From DASUAS01 sp963819475 (GTDB lineage Bacteria; Actinomycetota; Acidimicrobiia; IMCC26256; DASPTH01), in the NCBI GenBank assembly GCA_963819475.1, contig CAWFWE010000004.1, positions 372,001 to 436,000 of the forward strand: a stretch of 64,000 bases of DNA, in the 5' to 3' direction. Each line of letters starts with the position of its first letter. Positions within the stretch are counted from its first letter, which is position 1. The position numbers were made by a program, and so were the translations under genes. Positions 1 through 8,745 of the stretch are shown piece after piece. The notes beneath the pieces are model-generated. The model made no database searches. It was not told where the DNA came from and worked only from the letters and a program-made list of their open reading frames with translations.

Positions 1-944
1 GGCAGAATGACGGCGGCGGCGACGCCGAACACGACGAGGATCGTGGTGAGGGTCGGGTCGGGAGCCGCGGCTGCGGACACCTTGAGGGTCGTGGGCAGGA
101 TGTAGGGCCATTGCGCGACGCCCCATGCTCCCACGACGGTGGCCACCGCGCCTGCCGCGAGCACCCGTGCGCCACGATGTTCCTCGCGCACCAGGAGCAC
201 GAGGGAGCCGAGCCCGCACGCAGCCGAGATGATCACGAGCGGGAGCGCACGTGAGGTGAGCCCGTCGAAGACGTAATTGGCGTAGTCGTGGAGGACGAAG
301 AACCCCGCGAAGGCGACGACTCCCGCGGCGACCGCGGCGCCGACGGCCCGTCGCCGGAAGTACTCGACCATGTCGGCACCGGCGAACCGCTGCGCGTCCC
401 AGATCATGTAGACCGCGGCGAGGTACGCGCAGACGGTGACGGCGAGGACGCCGCCGAGGATCGAGGTGGGGTTGATCCAGCTCGACCACGGGTCGCCGGC
501 CTTCCCGCCGGCGGGCACGTGCCCGGACGCGATCGCGCCGGCGACGGCGCCCATGCAGTAGGGCACCAGGACCGACGAGGTTGCGAATGCGACGCCGAAG
601 TTGCGGCGCGAGGAGGTACGGGTCACCTCTTTGCGGAACGCGAAGCTCGCACCGCGGAACACGATGCCGAGCGCGGCGAGGGAGAGCGGCACGTACAGCG
701 TCGTGGTGATCGATGCGAACGCCTCGGGGAAGCCGGTCCAGAGGACGACCAGCGTGAAGATGAGCCAGACGTGGTTGGCTTCCCAGACCGGCCCGATCGA
801 ATGGGCGATGACGGCGCGGGGACGCTCACCGCGCGCGGCACCGCCGGCGGTGAGGTCCCAGAAGCCGGCGCCGAAGTCGGCACCACCGAACACCGCGTAG
901 GCGACGATGCCGACCATCAGCACCACCGCCACCGCGTCGGTCAT
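1..944 (-). CDS. cydB: Cytochrome bd ubiquinol oxidase subunit II, partial (C-terminus beyond window)
   Basis: Integral membrane subunit that pairs with CydA to oxidise quinol and reduce oxygen with high affinity. Read on the minus strand from the ATG at 944, the frame stays open to base 1, giving about 314 residues, so only the C-terminal end is cut off by the window edge. Family hallmarks are GGADFGAGFWD at residues 20-30 and GPVWEANHVW at 51-60, followed by several hydrophobic helices. Its ATG overlaps the cydA stop in an ATGA, indicating translational coupling. Third gene of ndh-cydA-cydB. Confidence 0.95.
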   Translation of the reverse strand, partial: MTDAVAVVLMVGIVAYAVFGGADFGAGFWDLTAGGAARGERPRAVIAHSIGPVWEANHVWLIFTLVVLWTGFPEAFASITTTLYVPLSLAALGIVFRGASFAFRKEVTRTSSRRNFGVAFATSSVLVPYCMGAVAGAIASGHVPAGGKAGDPWSSWINPTSILGGVLAVTVCAYLAAVYMIWDAQRFAGADMVEYFRRRAVGAAVAAGVVAFAGFFVLHDYANYVFDGLTSRALPLVIISAACGLGSLVLLVREEHRGARVLAAGAVATVVGAWGVAQWPYILPTTLKVSAAAAPDPTLTTILVVFGVAAAVIL

Positions 945-2362
945 CCGACCGGCTCCTGCTCGTCCACCGCCGAGCCGACCGCGATCGGTTCCCGCGGGCC
1001 GTACGGCACCTCGGTCTCCGCCAGCGCGGGCTGCTCGCGCCAGCGCCGGCTCATCCGCCGCAGGATCAGCACCAGCGTCACGCCGACACCGACGTAGACC
1101 ACCGCGATGATCACGAACGTCGCCCACACGCCTTGGTTGGGCGTCGCCGCTTGTTTCACCTTGTAGTAGTCGAAGACGATCCAGGGTTGGCGACCGACCT
1201 CGGTGACGACCCAACCGGACTCGAGCGCCAGGATCGACCCGACGCCTGCGGCCGCCGCGAGCCACCAGAACAGCTTCAGCTTCGGGTTGTCGCGCCGGAA
1301 GAGCCACGACAACGCGTACCACGCGGAGAGGAGGAACAGGAGCGTCGCCATCCCCACCATGACGTCCCAGGCCAGGTGCACGATGTTCACTTCGGCGTCG
1401 GTCGGTCGCTCGCTGGCGGGCACCGAGTCGAGCCCATTCACGACCGTGGACGTCCCCGTCGCAGGATCGGAGAGCCACGACGCCAGCCCGGGGATCGCGA
1501 ACCCGCCGACCTCTTGCCCCTTGGAGTTCAGATGCCCGAGGATCGTCTCGGGCACGTCGCTGGACGTCTTGGGGACGAGCTCGATGGCGGCGAACTTCAC
1601 CGGCTCGTTGTTGTACACCCACCGCGCCACCTGGTCACCCACGAACATCTGGATCGGGGCGGCGATGGCGGCGACGGTGAACGGGATGATGAAGCCGAGC
1701 CGGTGATAGCGATCGCGACGGCCGCGCAGGTAGGCGCCCGCGTACACCGAGGCAACGAGGAAGCCGCCGACGAGGTATGCGGCGACGAGCATGTGGACGG
1801 TCTCGTACGGCATCGCGTTGTTGAAGATCACCGCGATCGGATCGACGTTGACGACCTTGCCGGCCGAGTTGAGATCGAACCCGCCGGGCTCGTTCATCCA
1901 CGAGTTCGCCGCGACCACCGACGCCACGCCCCCGATGCCGGCGATCACGATCGGGACGCCGGTCCAGAAGTGGGGCCACGGCTTCAGACGCTTCCAGCCG
2001 TAGATGTAGATCGCGATGAAGATCGCCTCGGCGAAGAAGAAGAGCCCTTCGATCGCGAACGGGATCCCGAACGCGGCGCCGAACTTGCCCATGAAGTTCG
2101 GCCACAGCAACCCGAACTCGAAGGTGAGGACCGTCCCGGTGACCGCGCCCACCGCGAACGTCACCGCCATGTACTTGGACCACCGTTGGGCGAGCAACAA
2201 CGCGTCGGCATCGTTCTTCTTGATGCCGCGATGGTTCGCCACGAGAGTCATGAACGCCCACGACACCCCGAGCGGGACCAGGATGATGTGGAAGCCGAGC
2301 GTGAACGCCATCTGCGCGCGTGCCCACGGCACCGGGTCGACGGCGAACGGAAGCACCATCAT
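941..2362 (-). CDS. cydA: Cytochrome bd ubiquinol oxidase subunit I
   Basis: Haem-bearing subunit of the bd-type terminal oxidase in the cytoplasmic membrane, 473 aa, a usual length. The start begins MMVLPFAVDP, with the ATG overlapping the ndh stop (ATGA). A longer open frame runs upstream but only reads antisense through ndh. Residues 18-25 carry QMAFTLGFH, whose His25 matches the conserved N-terminal haem ligand region; the GRQPWIVFDY segment typical of CydA lies in the C-terminal third. About nine hydrophobic segments are visible. Ndh and CydAB together form a short, non-proton-pumping NADH-to-oxygen chain, probably used at low oxygen. Confidence 0.96.
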   Translation of the reverse strand: MMVLPFAVDPVPWARAQMAFTLGFHIILVPLGVSWAFMTLVANHRGIKKNDADALLLAQRWSKYMAVTFAVGAVTGTVLTFEFGLLWPNFMGKFGAAFGIPFAIEGLFFFAEAIFIAIYIYGWKRLKPWPHFWTGVPIVIAGIGGVASVVAANSWMNEPGGFDLNSAGKVVNVDPIAVIFNNAMPYETVHMLVAAYLVGGFLVASVYAGAYLRGRRDRYHRLGFIIPFTVAAIAAPIQMFVGDQVARWVYNNEPVKFAAIELVPKTSSDVPETILGHLNSKGQEVGGFAIPGLASWLSDPATGTSTVVNGLDSVPASERPTDAEVNIVHLAWDVMVGMATLLFLLSAWYALSWLFRRDNPKLKLFWWLAAAAGVGSILALESGWVVTEVGRQPWIVFDYYKVKQAATPNQGVWATFVIIAVVYVGVGVTLVLILRRMSRRWREQPALAETEVPYGPREPIAVGSAVDEQEPVG

Positions 2363-3720
2363 GCGTGATCGTCGGGCGCACCCTGCGCCGGAAACTGGGT
2401 GGGCTGCACGACGGCACGGACGGAAGCGGGGGTGCTCAGGTCGCCGCCGGTGTGCGCGACGCTGAAGACGCGTTCCGGTCGGGCGCGTCCGAGCATCGAC
2501 GTCATCCATCGGCGAAGGGTCGTGAAGCGATTCCCGAAGCCGTTCAGGAACGAAATGTGGACGAACAGCCAGACGATCCACGCAGGGAACCCGCTGAGTC
2601 GAATCCCGCGGACGCTGCAGACCGCACGGAACCGTCCGATCGTGGCCACGCTCCCGAGATCTCGGTAGCGGTACGGCACGGATCGAGTGTCGCCGTGGAG
2701 ACGGCGCCTGATCGTGTTCGCGGCGTGGAGCCCCCCTTGCATGGCGACCTCCGCGACGCCGGGGAGGTTCTCGTAGGTGACCATGTCGCCCACCGCGAAG
2801 ACCTCGGGATGCCCGGGGAGGGTGAGGTCGGGCAACACGGCGATCCGCCCGGCGCGGTCGACCGGCGCGCCGGTGGCGGCGGCGAGCTCGGCGGCGAGCG
2901 GCGACGCGTGGACCCCCGCGGCCCAGACCACGGTCCGGGCGACGATACGCTCGGTGCCGCCCTTCGTCTCGACGTCGACGCCGCGTCCGTCGACATGGGT
3001 CACGCGGGCGTTCATGCGCAGTTCCACGCCGAGATGTCGCAGCTCGCGGGCGGCGGCGGCCGAGAGCTGGTCGCCGAACGTAGCGAGGGGCTCCTTGCCG
3101 CCGTCGACGAGCACCACCCGCACCGACGCCGGATCGAACGACGTGAACTCGCGCTGCAGGCTCCGCACGGCCAGCTCGCGGATCTGCCCCGCGATCTCGA
3201 CGCCGGTGGGACCGGCGCCCACGACGACGATGGTGAGCCATTCCCGCCGTTCCTCGGGAGTGGTGGCCGTCTCGGCGAGCTCGAGCGCGCCCAGGATGCG
3301 GCGCCGCAGCTCCATGGCGTCGTCGATCGTCTTCATGCCGGGCGCGTAGAGCGCGAACTCGTCGTGGCCGAAATAAGACTGACCGGCCCCCGCGGCGACG
3401 ATCAGGGTGTCGTAGGAGAGCTCGACGCGCTCCCCGCTGGGAGGCCGGACCGCATGGACGACGCGGCGTTCGAGATCGAACCCGTCGACCTCGACGAGCT
3501 CGACCGCGACGCGCGGGAGGCGGCGCAGCACGTGTCGGAGCGGCGGCGCGATGTCGCCGGGCGAGAGCATGCCGGTCGCGACCTGGTACAGCAGCGGCTG
3601 GAAGAGATGGTGGTTGCGTCGGTCGACCAGCGTGACCTCGACGCCCTCGACGTGGCCGAGGAAGCGCGCCGCAGGCAACCCGCCGAACCCTCCACCCACG
3701 ACGACCACGTGATGGGTCAC
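2359..3720 (-). CDS. ndh: Type II NADH dehydrogenase (NADH:quinone oxidoreductase)
   Basis: Single-subunit flavoprotein that passes electrons from NADH to the quinone pool without pumping protons, 453 aa. The FAD-binding fold starts at residues 5-14 (VVVVGGGFGG). The NADH-binding fold is at 164-175 (IVVVGAGPTGVE), and the second FAD motif VFAVGDM at 307-313. A hydrophobic C-terminal stretch around IVWLFVHISFL fits membrane association. First gene of ndh-cydA-cydB, overlapping cydA by an ATGA. Co-transcription with a bd oxidase makes a quinone-linked role much more likely than a soluble reductase. Confidence 0.93.
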   Translation of the reverse strand: MTHHVVVVGGGFGGLPAARFLGHVEGVEVTLVDRRNHHLFQPLLYQVATGMLSPGDIAPPLRHVLRRLPRVAVELVEVDGFDLERRVVHAVRPPSGERVELSYDTLIVAAGAGQSYFGHDEFALYAPGMKTIDDAMELRRRILGALELAETATTPEERREWLTIVVVGAGPTGVEIAGQIRELAVRSLQREFTSFDPASVRVVLVDGGKEPLATFGDQLSAAAARELRHLGVELRMNARVTHVDGRGVDVETKGGTERIVARTVVWAAGVHASPLAAELAAATGAPVDRAGRIAVLPDLTLPGHPEVFAVGDMVTYENLPGVAEVAMQGGLHAANTIRRRLHGDTRSVPYRYRDLGSVATIGRFRAVCSVRGIRLSGFPAWIVWLFVHISFLNGFGNRFTTLRRWMTSMLGRARPERVFSVAHTGGDLSTPASVRAVVQPTQFPAQGAPDDHA

Positions 3721-3792
3721 CCGTCCTCCATGCGTACGCGCGACGTCGAAGGCCGTTTACCGGGTGTTCATGTCGACGTGCGCGCTCCGCGT

Positions 3793-3826
3793 CATCTTGT
3801 CGTGCTCAGCGTCGGCTGACAAGATG
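3793..3826. promoter_or_regulatory. Perfect 9-bp inverted repeat in divergent ndh / GMC promoter region
   Basis: The arms CATCTTGTC (3793-3801) and GACAAGATG (3818-3826) are exact reverse complements separated by 16 nt. They sit in the 151-bp gap between ndh (minus) and the GMC oxidoreductase (plus), where both promoters must lie. The arm spacing, about 25 bp centre to centre, suits a dimeric regulator binding two turns apart. A transcript hairpin is also possible. The regulator is unknown. Confidence 0.5.
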
Positions 3827-3871
3827 CGAGTGTCCGACGTGGTTCACGTCATCAGGTGAGAGGCCGGACAC

Positions 3872-5425
3872 ATGCCGGAGCGCTACGACGTGATCATCAT
3901 CGGGACCGGCGCGGGTGGTGGGACACTGGCGCACACGCTGGCTCCCTCCGGGAAGCGCATCCTGTTGCTCGAACGGGGCAACTTCCTGCCGCGCGAGATG
4001 GCGAACTGGGATCCCGACCCGGTGTTCGTCGACGGGCGCTACATCTCGGCCGACACGTGGTACGACGCCGACGGCACCGCGTTCCAACCGCAGGTGCACT
4101 ACTTCGTCGGAGGCGCGACGAAGATGTACGGCGCGGCGCTGTACCGGCTCCGACCCCAGGACTTCGGCGAGCTGCAGCACGTCGACGGGCTGTCCCCGGC
4201 CTGGCCGCTGTCGTACGACGACTTCGAGCCCTACTACACGAAGGCCGAGTGGCTCTACGAGGTGCACGGCAACCATGGCGAAGACCCGACCGAGGGACAC
4301 TGGAGCAAGCAGTACCCGTGGCCGGCGGTGTCGCACGAGCCTCGCATCCAGCAACTCGTCGACGACCTCCAACTCGGCGGCTACCACCCGTTCCATGCGC
4401 CGTGCGGGATCCTGCTCGACGAAGCCGACCGGGCGCGCAGCACCTGCATCCGGTGCACCTGGTGCGACGGGTATCCCTGCCTCGTCCACGCCAAGTCCGA
4501 CGCGGAGACGATCGCGGTACGACCGGTGCTCGGGTTGCCCAACGTGACCCTCCTCGTCGACGCCGAGGTGACGCGGCTCGAGACCGACCCGTCCGGTCGC
4601 TCGGTCACCAACGTGGTGGTCGCGCGAGGAGGAGACGAAGAGCAGTACAGCGCCGACGTGGTGGTGGTGTCGGCCGGCGCCGCGAACAGCGCCAAGATCC
4701 TCTTGCGCTCGGCGAACGACCACCATCCGAACGGCCTCGCCAACGGCTCCGATCAGGTCGGCCGGAACTACATGTTCCACAACAGCAAAGCAGTCGTTGC
4801 GCTGTCGAAGGAGCTCAACGAGACGGTGTTCCAGAAGACCCTCGCCATCAACGACTTCTACCTCGGCGCCGACGGCTACGACTGGCCGGTGGGCAACATC
4901 CAGATGGTCGGCAAGTCGAATGCGGCGGCGATGAAGGGCGAGGAGCCCAAGCTCACGAAGCTGGCGCCGCGATGGACCCTGGCCGACACCGCCGAGCATG
5001 CCGTCGACTTCTGGCTCACCACCGAAGACCTCCCGAAGCCCGAGAATCGCGTCACCCTCGACACCGACGCGAACGTCCGCCTCGCTTACCACTCGACCAA
5101 CGACGACGAAGCCGACCGCCTCTACCACGAGCTCAAGCAGATCCTGAACCACGTCGGGCTGGCGCAACACCACGTGCTCGACAAGAACTTCTACATGGAC
5201 ATGAACATCCCCGTCGCCGGCTGTGCGCACCAGGCCGGCACGTGCCGTTTCGGGAGCGACCCCGCAACCTCGGTGCTCGACCAGCACTGCAAGACCCACG
5301 AGGTCGACAACCTGTACGTGGTCGACACGAGCTTCTTCCCCAGCATCGGTGCAGTGAACCCGGCCCTGACCGCGATCGCGAACGCCATACGCGTCGGCGA
5401 GCACCTGACCGACCGTCTGAAGTAG
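3872..5425 (+). CDS. GMC-family FAD-dependent oxidoreductase
   Basis: Flavoprotein of the glucose-methanol-choline family (COG2303), which oxidises alcohol or sugar hydroxyls; 517 aa, no signal peptide seen. The FAD dinucleotide motif IIIGTGAGGGT is at 8-18. The usual catalytic pair is present: His453 (in GCAHQAGTCRFG) and Asn496 (in GAVNPAL). A four-cysteine cluster, C192-x2-C195-x2-C198-x4-C203, lies mid-protein. Followed after 11 nt by zwf, then a GH15 hydrolase and an aldose epimerase, so a glucose or related sugar is the best substrate guess. The true substrate and acceptor are unknown. Confidence 0.88.
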   Translation: MPERYDVIIIGTGAGGGTLAHTLAPSGKRILLLERGNFLPREMANWDPDPVFVDGRYISADTWYDADGTAFQPQVHYFVGGATKMYGAALYRLRPQDFGELQHVDGLSPAWPLSYDDFEPYYTKAEWLYEVHGNHGEDPTEGHWSKQYPWPAVSHEPRIQQLVDDLQLGGYHPFHAPCGILLDEADRARSTCIRCTWCDGYPCLVHAKSDAETIAVRPVLGLPNVTLLVDAEVTRLETDPSGRSVTNVVVARGGDEEQYSADVVVVSAGAANSAKILLRSANDHHPNGLANGSDQVGRNYMFHNSKAVVALSKELNETVFQKTLAINDFYLGADGYDWPVGNIQMVGKSNAAAMKGEEPKLTKLAPRWTLADTAEHAVDFWLTTEDLPKPENRVTLDTDANVRLAYHSTNDDEADRLYHELKQILNHVGLAQHHVLDKNFYMDMNIPVAGCAHQAGTCRFGSDPATSVLDQHCKTHEVDNLYVVDTSFFPSIGAVNPALTAIANAIRVGEHLTDRLK

Positions 5426-5436
5426 GGAACCCCACC

Positions 5437-6828
5437 ATGGCTGAACCAACCAGCTGCGACGTCTTCGTGATCTTCGGCATCACGGGGGACCTGGCGAAGG
5501 TCATGACCTTCCGCTCGTTGTACCGACTCGAGCAACGCAAGCTGCTCGACTGCCCGATCGTCGGCGTTGCCGCTGACGACTGGAGCGTCGACCAGCTGGT
5601 CGACCGAGCCCGGACCTCGATCATCGGGACCGGGGAGCAGCTCGACGAAGACACCTTCTCCCGCCTGACCAGCCGGTTCAGCTACGTCGCGGGAGACTTC
5701 GGCGACGACGCCACCTACGGTCGCGTCGGCGCGGCGATCAAGGGTGCACAGCAGCCCGTGTTCTACCTGGAGATCCCGCCGTTCCTGTTCGGGACGGTGG
5801 TCAAGGGCCTCGCCGGTGCCGGGCTCACCGAGCATGCCCGGGTGGTGGTCGAGAAGCCCTTCGGGCACGATCTCGCCTCCGCGAAGGCACTCGCCCAGGA
5901 GTTGCACCAGTACATCGATGAATCGCAGCTCCTGCGCATCGACCACTACCTCGGCAAGATGGGACTCGAAGAGGCCCTGTACATCCGGTTCGGCAACACG
6001 ATGCTCGAGCCGGTGTGGAACCGCAACTACGTCGAGAGCGTGCAGATCACGATGGCGGAGGACTTCGGCGTCGAGGACCGCGGTCACTTCTACGATCCCG
6101 TCGGCGCCCTCCGCGACGTGGTGGTGAACCACCTCATGCAGGTCGTCGCGGCCGCGGCGATGGAGGCGCCCGCGGGCGGAGATCCCCAGACCCTCAAGGA
6201 TGCTCAGACCGCGTTGTTCAAGGCGGTCGTCACCGCCGACCCGGCGCACTACGTGCGCGGCCAGTACGACGGCTACCAGTCGATCGACGGCGTCGCCGCC
6301 GGCTCGACGACCGAGACCTTCGCGGCGCTGCGGCTGAACATCGAGAACTGGCGCTGGTCGGGCGTCCCGTTCTTCATCCGCACCGGCAAGCGGCTGCCCG
6401 TCACCCAGACGGAGGTGCGGCTCGTGTTCAAGAAGCCACCGAATCTCGGCTTCGGCCTGCGCGACGCGTCGTCGGAACCGGACCAGCTGGTCATCAAGCT
6501 CGATCCCTCCACCGGGATTCGCCTCGAGCTCGAAGCGCGGCAGGCCGAATCCCGCACCGCCAGACCGATCCAGCTCGACATGGAGTTCGCCGAGCAAGGC
6601 GGCGAGGGCGCCACCCCCTACGAGGTGCTCCTCCACGCCGCGATGGTCGGCCAGACCGTGCGATTCACGCGCCAGGACATGGTGGAGGAACAGTGGCGGA
6701 TCATGCAGCCGTTGCTCGACGCGCCGCCACCCGTGCACTCCTACGTGCCCGGCTCCTGGGGGCCCGACGCCGCGTCGGGGCTGGTGGCCGGTCACGGCCG
6801 CTGGCGTGACCCCTGGATCACGCAATGA
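5437..6828 (+). CDS. zwf: Glucose-6-phosphate 1-dehydrogenase
   Basis: Cytosolic first enzyme of the oxidative pentose phosphate pathway: glucose-6-phosphate plus NAD(P)+ to 6-phosphogluconolactone. 463 aa from the ATG at 5437, preceded by an AGGGAA ribosome site; a much longer open frame upstream is only antisense or shifted reading through the GMC gene. The nucleotide-binding GITGDLAK is at 14-21, EKPFG at 139-143, and the substrate and catalytic motif RIDHYLGK at 167-174. Its stop overlaps the GH15 start (ATGA). Other zwf partners such as opcA or pgl are not in the window, so this may be a second, operon-specific copy. Confidence 0.95.
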   Translation: MAEPTSCDVFVIFGITGDLAKVMTFRSLYRLEQRKLLDCPIVGVAADDWSVDQLVDRARTSIIGTGEQLDEDTFSRLTSRFSYVAGDFGDDATYGRVGAAIKGAQQPVFYLEIPPFLFGTVVKGLAGAGLTEHARVVVEKPFGHDLASAKALAQELHQYIDESQLLRIDHYLGKMGLEEALYIRFGNTMLEPVWNRNYVESVQITMAEDFGVEDRGHFYDPVGALRDVVVNHLMQVVAAAAMEAPAGGDPQTLKDAQTALFKAVVTADPAHYVRGQYDGYQSIDGVAAGSTTETFAALRLNIENWRWSGVPFFIRTGKRLPVTQTEVRLVFKKPPNLGFGLRDASSEPDQLVIKLDPSTGIRLELEARQAESRTARPIQLDMEFAEQGGEGATPYEVLLHAAMVGQTVRFTRQDMVEEQWRIMQPLLDAPPPVHSYVPGSWGPDAASGLVAGHGRWRDPWITQ

Positions 6829-8720
6829 ACGCACCCTCCGGTGAGCCGCAGAGCGCCGCCGCGCCCTCGCCCTTCCCACCGATCGCCGACTACGCGTTCA
6901 TCTCCAACTGCCACACCGGCGCCCTGATCGCCCCCGACGGCGCGATCGACTGGCTCTGCATCCCCGCCTTCGACTCGCAGAGCGTCTTCGGCAGCATCCT
7001 CGACCGCGAAGCCGGGTTCTTCCGGTTCGGCCCGTTCAACATCAGTCATCCCACGGCACACGACCACGAACCGGGCACCAACGTGCTCGTCACCACGTGG
7101 AAGACCCCTGCCGGCTGGGCCGTCGTGCGCGACGCGCTCACGATGGGACCCGGCGACCGCGACGATCTGGTCACACCGCACACCCGGCCACCGGCCGACG
7201 ACGACGCCGAGCACACACTCGTCAGGACCGTCGAATGCATCGACGGGCGCGTGGAGATCGAACTGGTCTGCGAGCCGGCCTTCGACTACGGCCGGACCCC
7301 CGCTGCATGGACGCTCGTCGATGGCGGCCACCGCGCCGCCGATACGTCCTCTGATGGCGTGACGCTGCGCCTGCAATCGGACCTCGCGCTCGGGATCGAG
7401 GGCAACCGCGTTCGCGCCCGACACATGCTCGAAGCGGGCGACAAGGCGTACTGCGCCCTGTCGTGGGCCCATGACCTCGCGGCGCCGGCCGACGCCGACG
7501 ATGCCAATGCTCGGATCGACCGGACGATCCGGTTCTGGCGTGCCTGGATCGGACGCGCCCGGATCCCGGATCACCGTTGGCGCGATCCGATCCAACGGTC
7601 CGCCCTCACCATCAAGGGCCTCACCTACATGCCGACCGGCGCCACCGTTGCCGCGCTCACGACGTCGCTGCCCGAGACGCCCGGGGGCGAGCGGAACTGG
7701 GACTACCGCTACACCTGGATGCGTGACTCGACCTTCACCCTGCAGGCGCTTCACTTCTTGACGCTCGACTGGGAAGCCGACGAGTTCATGCAGTTCATCG
7801 CCGACATCGAGGCAACCGAGGACGGATCGCTCCAGATCATGTACGGGATCGACGGACGTCGCGATCTCACCGAGTCGACCCTCGACGATCTCTCTGGTTA
7901 CGCCGGCGCTCGCCCGGTACGAATCGGCAACGGCGCGTTCGACCAACGTCAGAACGACGTGTTCGGCGCCGTGCTCGACTCGATCCTCCTCCACACCCGC
8001 CACTCGAACCGGCTTCCGCGTCGCCTGTGGCCGATCGTCGAATCGCAGGCCGAGTGCGCCACCAAGGTCTGGCGCGAGCCCGACCAGGGCATCTGGGAAG
8101 CGCGCGGTGCACCACAGCACTACGTCTCGTCGAAGCTCATGTGCTGGGTCGCGCTCGACCGGGCCGCCAGCCTCGCCGAGATCCGCGGCGACAGCCAGCG
8201 CACCGAGCAATGGCGCGCGACCGCCCAGGAGATCCGCGACGACATCCTCACCAACGGGACCACCGACCAGGGCGTCCTCCGCCAGCACTACGCGACCGAT
8301 GCACTCGATGCCTCGGTGTTGCTCGCCGCCATCTTCGGCTTCCTTCCTTCCGACGACGACCGACTGCGCGCCACCGTCAACGCGGTCGCCACCGACCTGA
8401 CCGAGAACGGATTCGTGCTGCGCTACCGCACCGACGAGACCGATACCGGGTTCGCGGGCAAGGAAGGCACCTTCCTGATCTGCTCGTTCTGGCTCGTCTC
8501 CGCGCTCGCCGTCGTCGGGCAACTCCAAGAAGCACGTGACCTCATGGAACGGCTCCTGCGAATCGCGTCACCGCTCGGGCTCTACGCCGAGGAATTCGAC
8601 GTCGACACCGGCCGGCACCTCGGAAACTTCCCCCAGGCGTTCTCACACCTCGCCCTCATCGAGGCCGCCGCACGCATCATGGTGCCCGAGATCCTCGCCG
8701 AGATGACCAACCGGCCCTGA
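6825..8720 (+). CDS. Glycoside hydrolase family 15 protein (trehalase/glucoamylase-like)
   Basis: 631 aa with the actinobacterial GH15 layout. An N-terminal beta-sandwich region opens with PPIADYAFISNCHTGALIAP, and a C-terminal (alpha/alpha)6 barrel follows. The barrel carries NWDYRYTWMRDS at 291-302 and QGIWEARG at 421-428; the glutamate of the latter is the expected acid. No secretion signal, so the enzyme should be cytosolic. Several cytosolic actinobacterial members of this subfamily are trehalases, which would supply glucose to the rest of this operon. Maltose or isomaltose-type substrates remain possible. Overlaps zwf by ATGA. Confidence 0.9.
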   Translation: MNAPSGEPQSAAAPSPFPPIADYAFISNCHTGALIAPDGAIDWLCIPAFDSQSVFGSILDREAGFFRFGPFNISHPTAHDHEPGTNVLVTTWKTPAGWAVVRDALTMGPGDRDDLVTPHTRPPADDDAEHTLVRTVECIDGRVEIELVCEPAFDYGRTPAAWTLVDGGHRAADTSSDGVTLRLQSDLALGIEGNRVRARHMLEAGDKAYCALSWAHDLAAPADADDANARIDRTIRFWRAWIGRARIPDHRWRDPIQRSALTIKGLTYMPTGATVAALTTSLPETPGGERNWDYRYTWMRDSTFTLQALHFLTLDWEADEFMQFIADIEATEDGSLQIMYGIDGRRDLTESTLDDLSGYAGARPVRIGNGAFDQRQNDVFGAVLDSILLHTRHSNRLPRRLWPIVESQAECATKVWREPDQGIWEARGAPQHYVSSKLMCWVALDRAASLAEIRGDSQRTEQWRATAQEIRDDILTNGTTDQGVLRQHYATDALDASVLLAAIFGFLPSDDDRLRATVNAVATDLTENGFVLRYRTDETDTGFAGKEGTFLICSFWLVSALAVVGQLQEARDLMERLLRIASPLGLYAEEFDVDTGRHLGNFPQAFSHLALIEAAARIMVPEILAEMTNRP

Positions 8721-8745
8721 GCGCCTCGGCACGACTCGTCCCGAG

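Noticed and set aside
2363..3241. A 766-codon minus-strand open frame suggesting an N-terminal extension of CydA
   Set aside because: The extra 290 codons are Arg-rich shadow reading through ndh. CydA begins normally at 2362 with an ATGA overlap.
3856..5436. A 990-codon frame that would fuse an upstream domain to G6PDH
   Set aside because: The upstream part is the wrong frame of the GMC gene (Arg/Pro-rich, no domain); zwf has its own ribosome site and ATG at 5437.
5191..8528. Two long minus-strand frames (562 and 578 codons) opposite zwf and GH15
   Set aside because: No domain, no ribosome sites, and both overlap genes with complete catalytic motifs on the plus strand.
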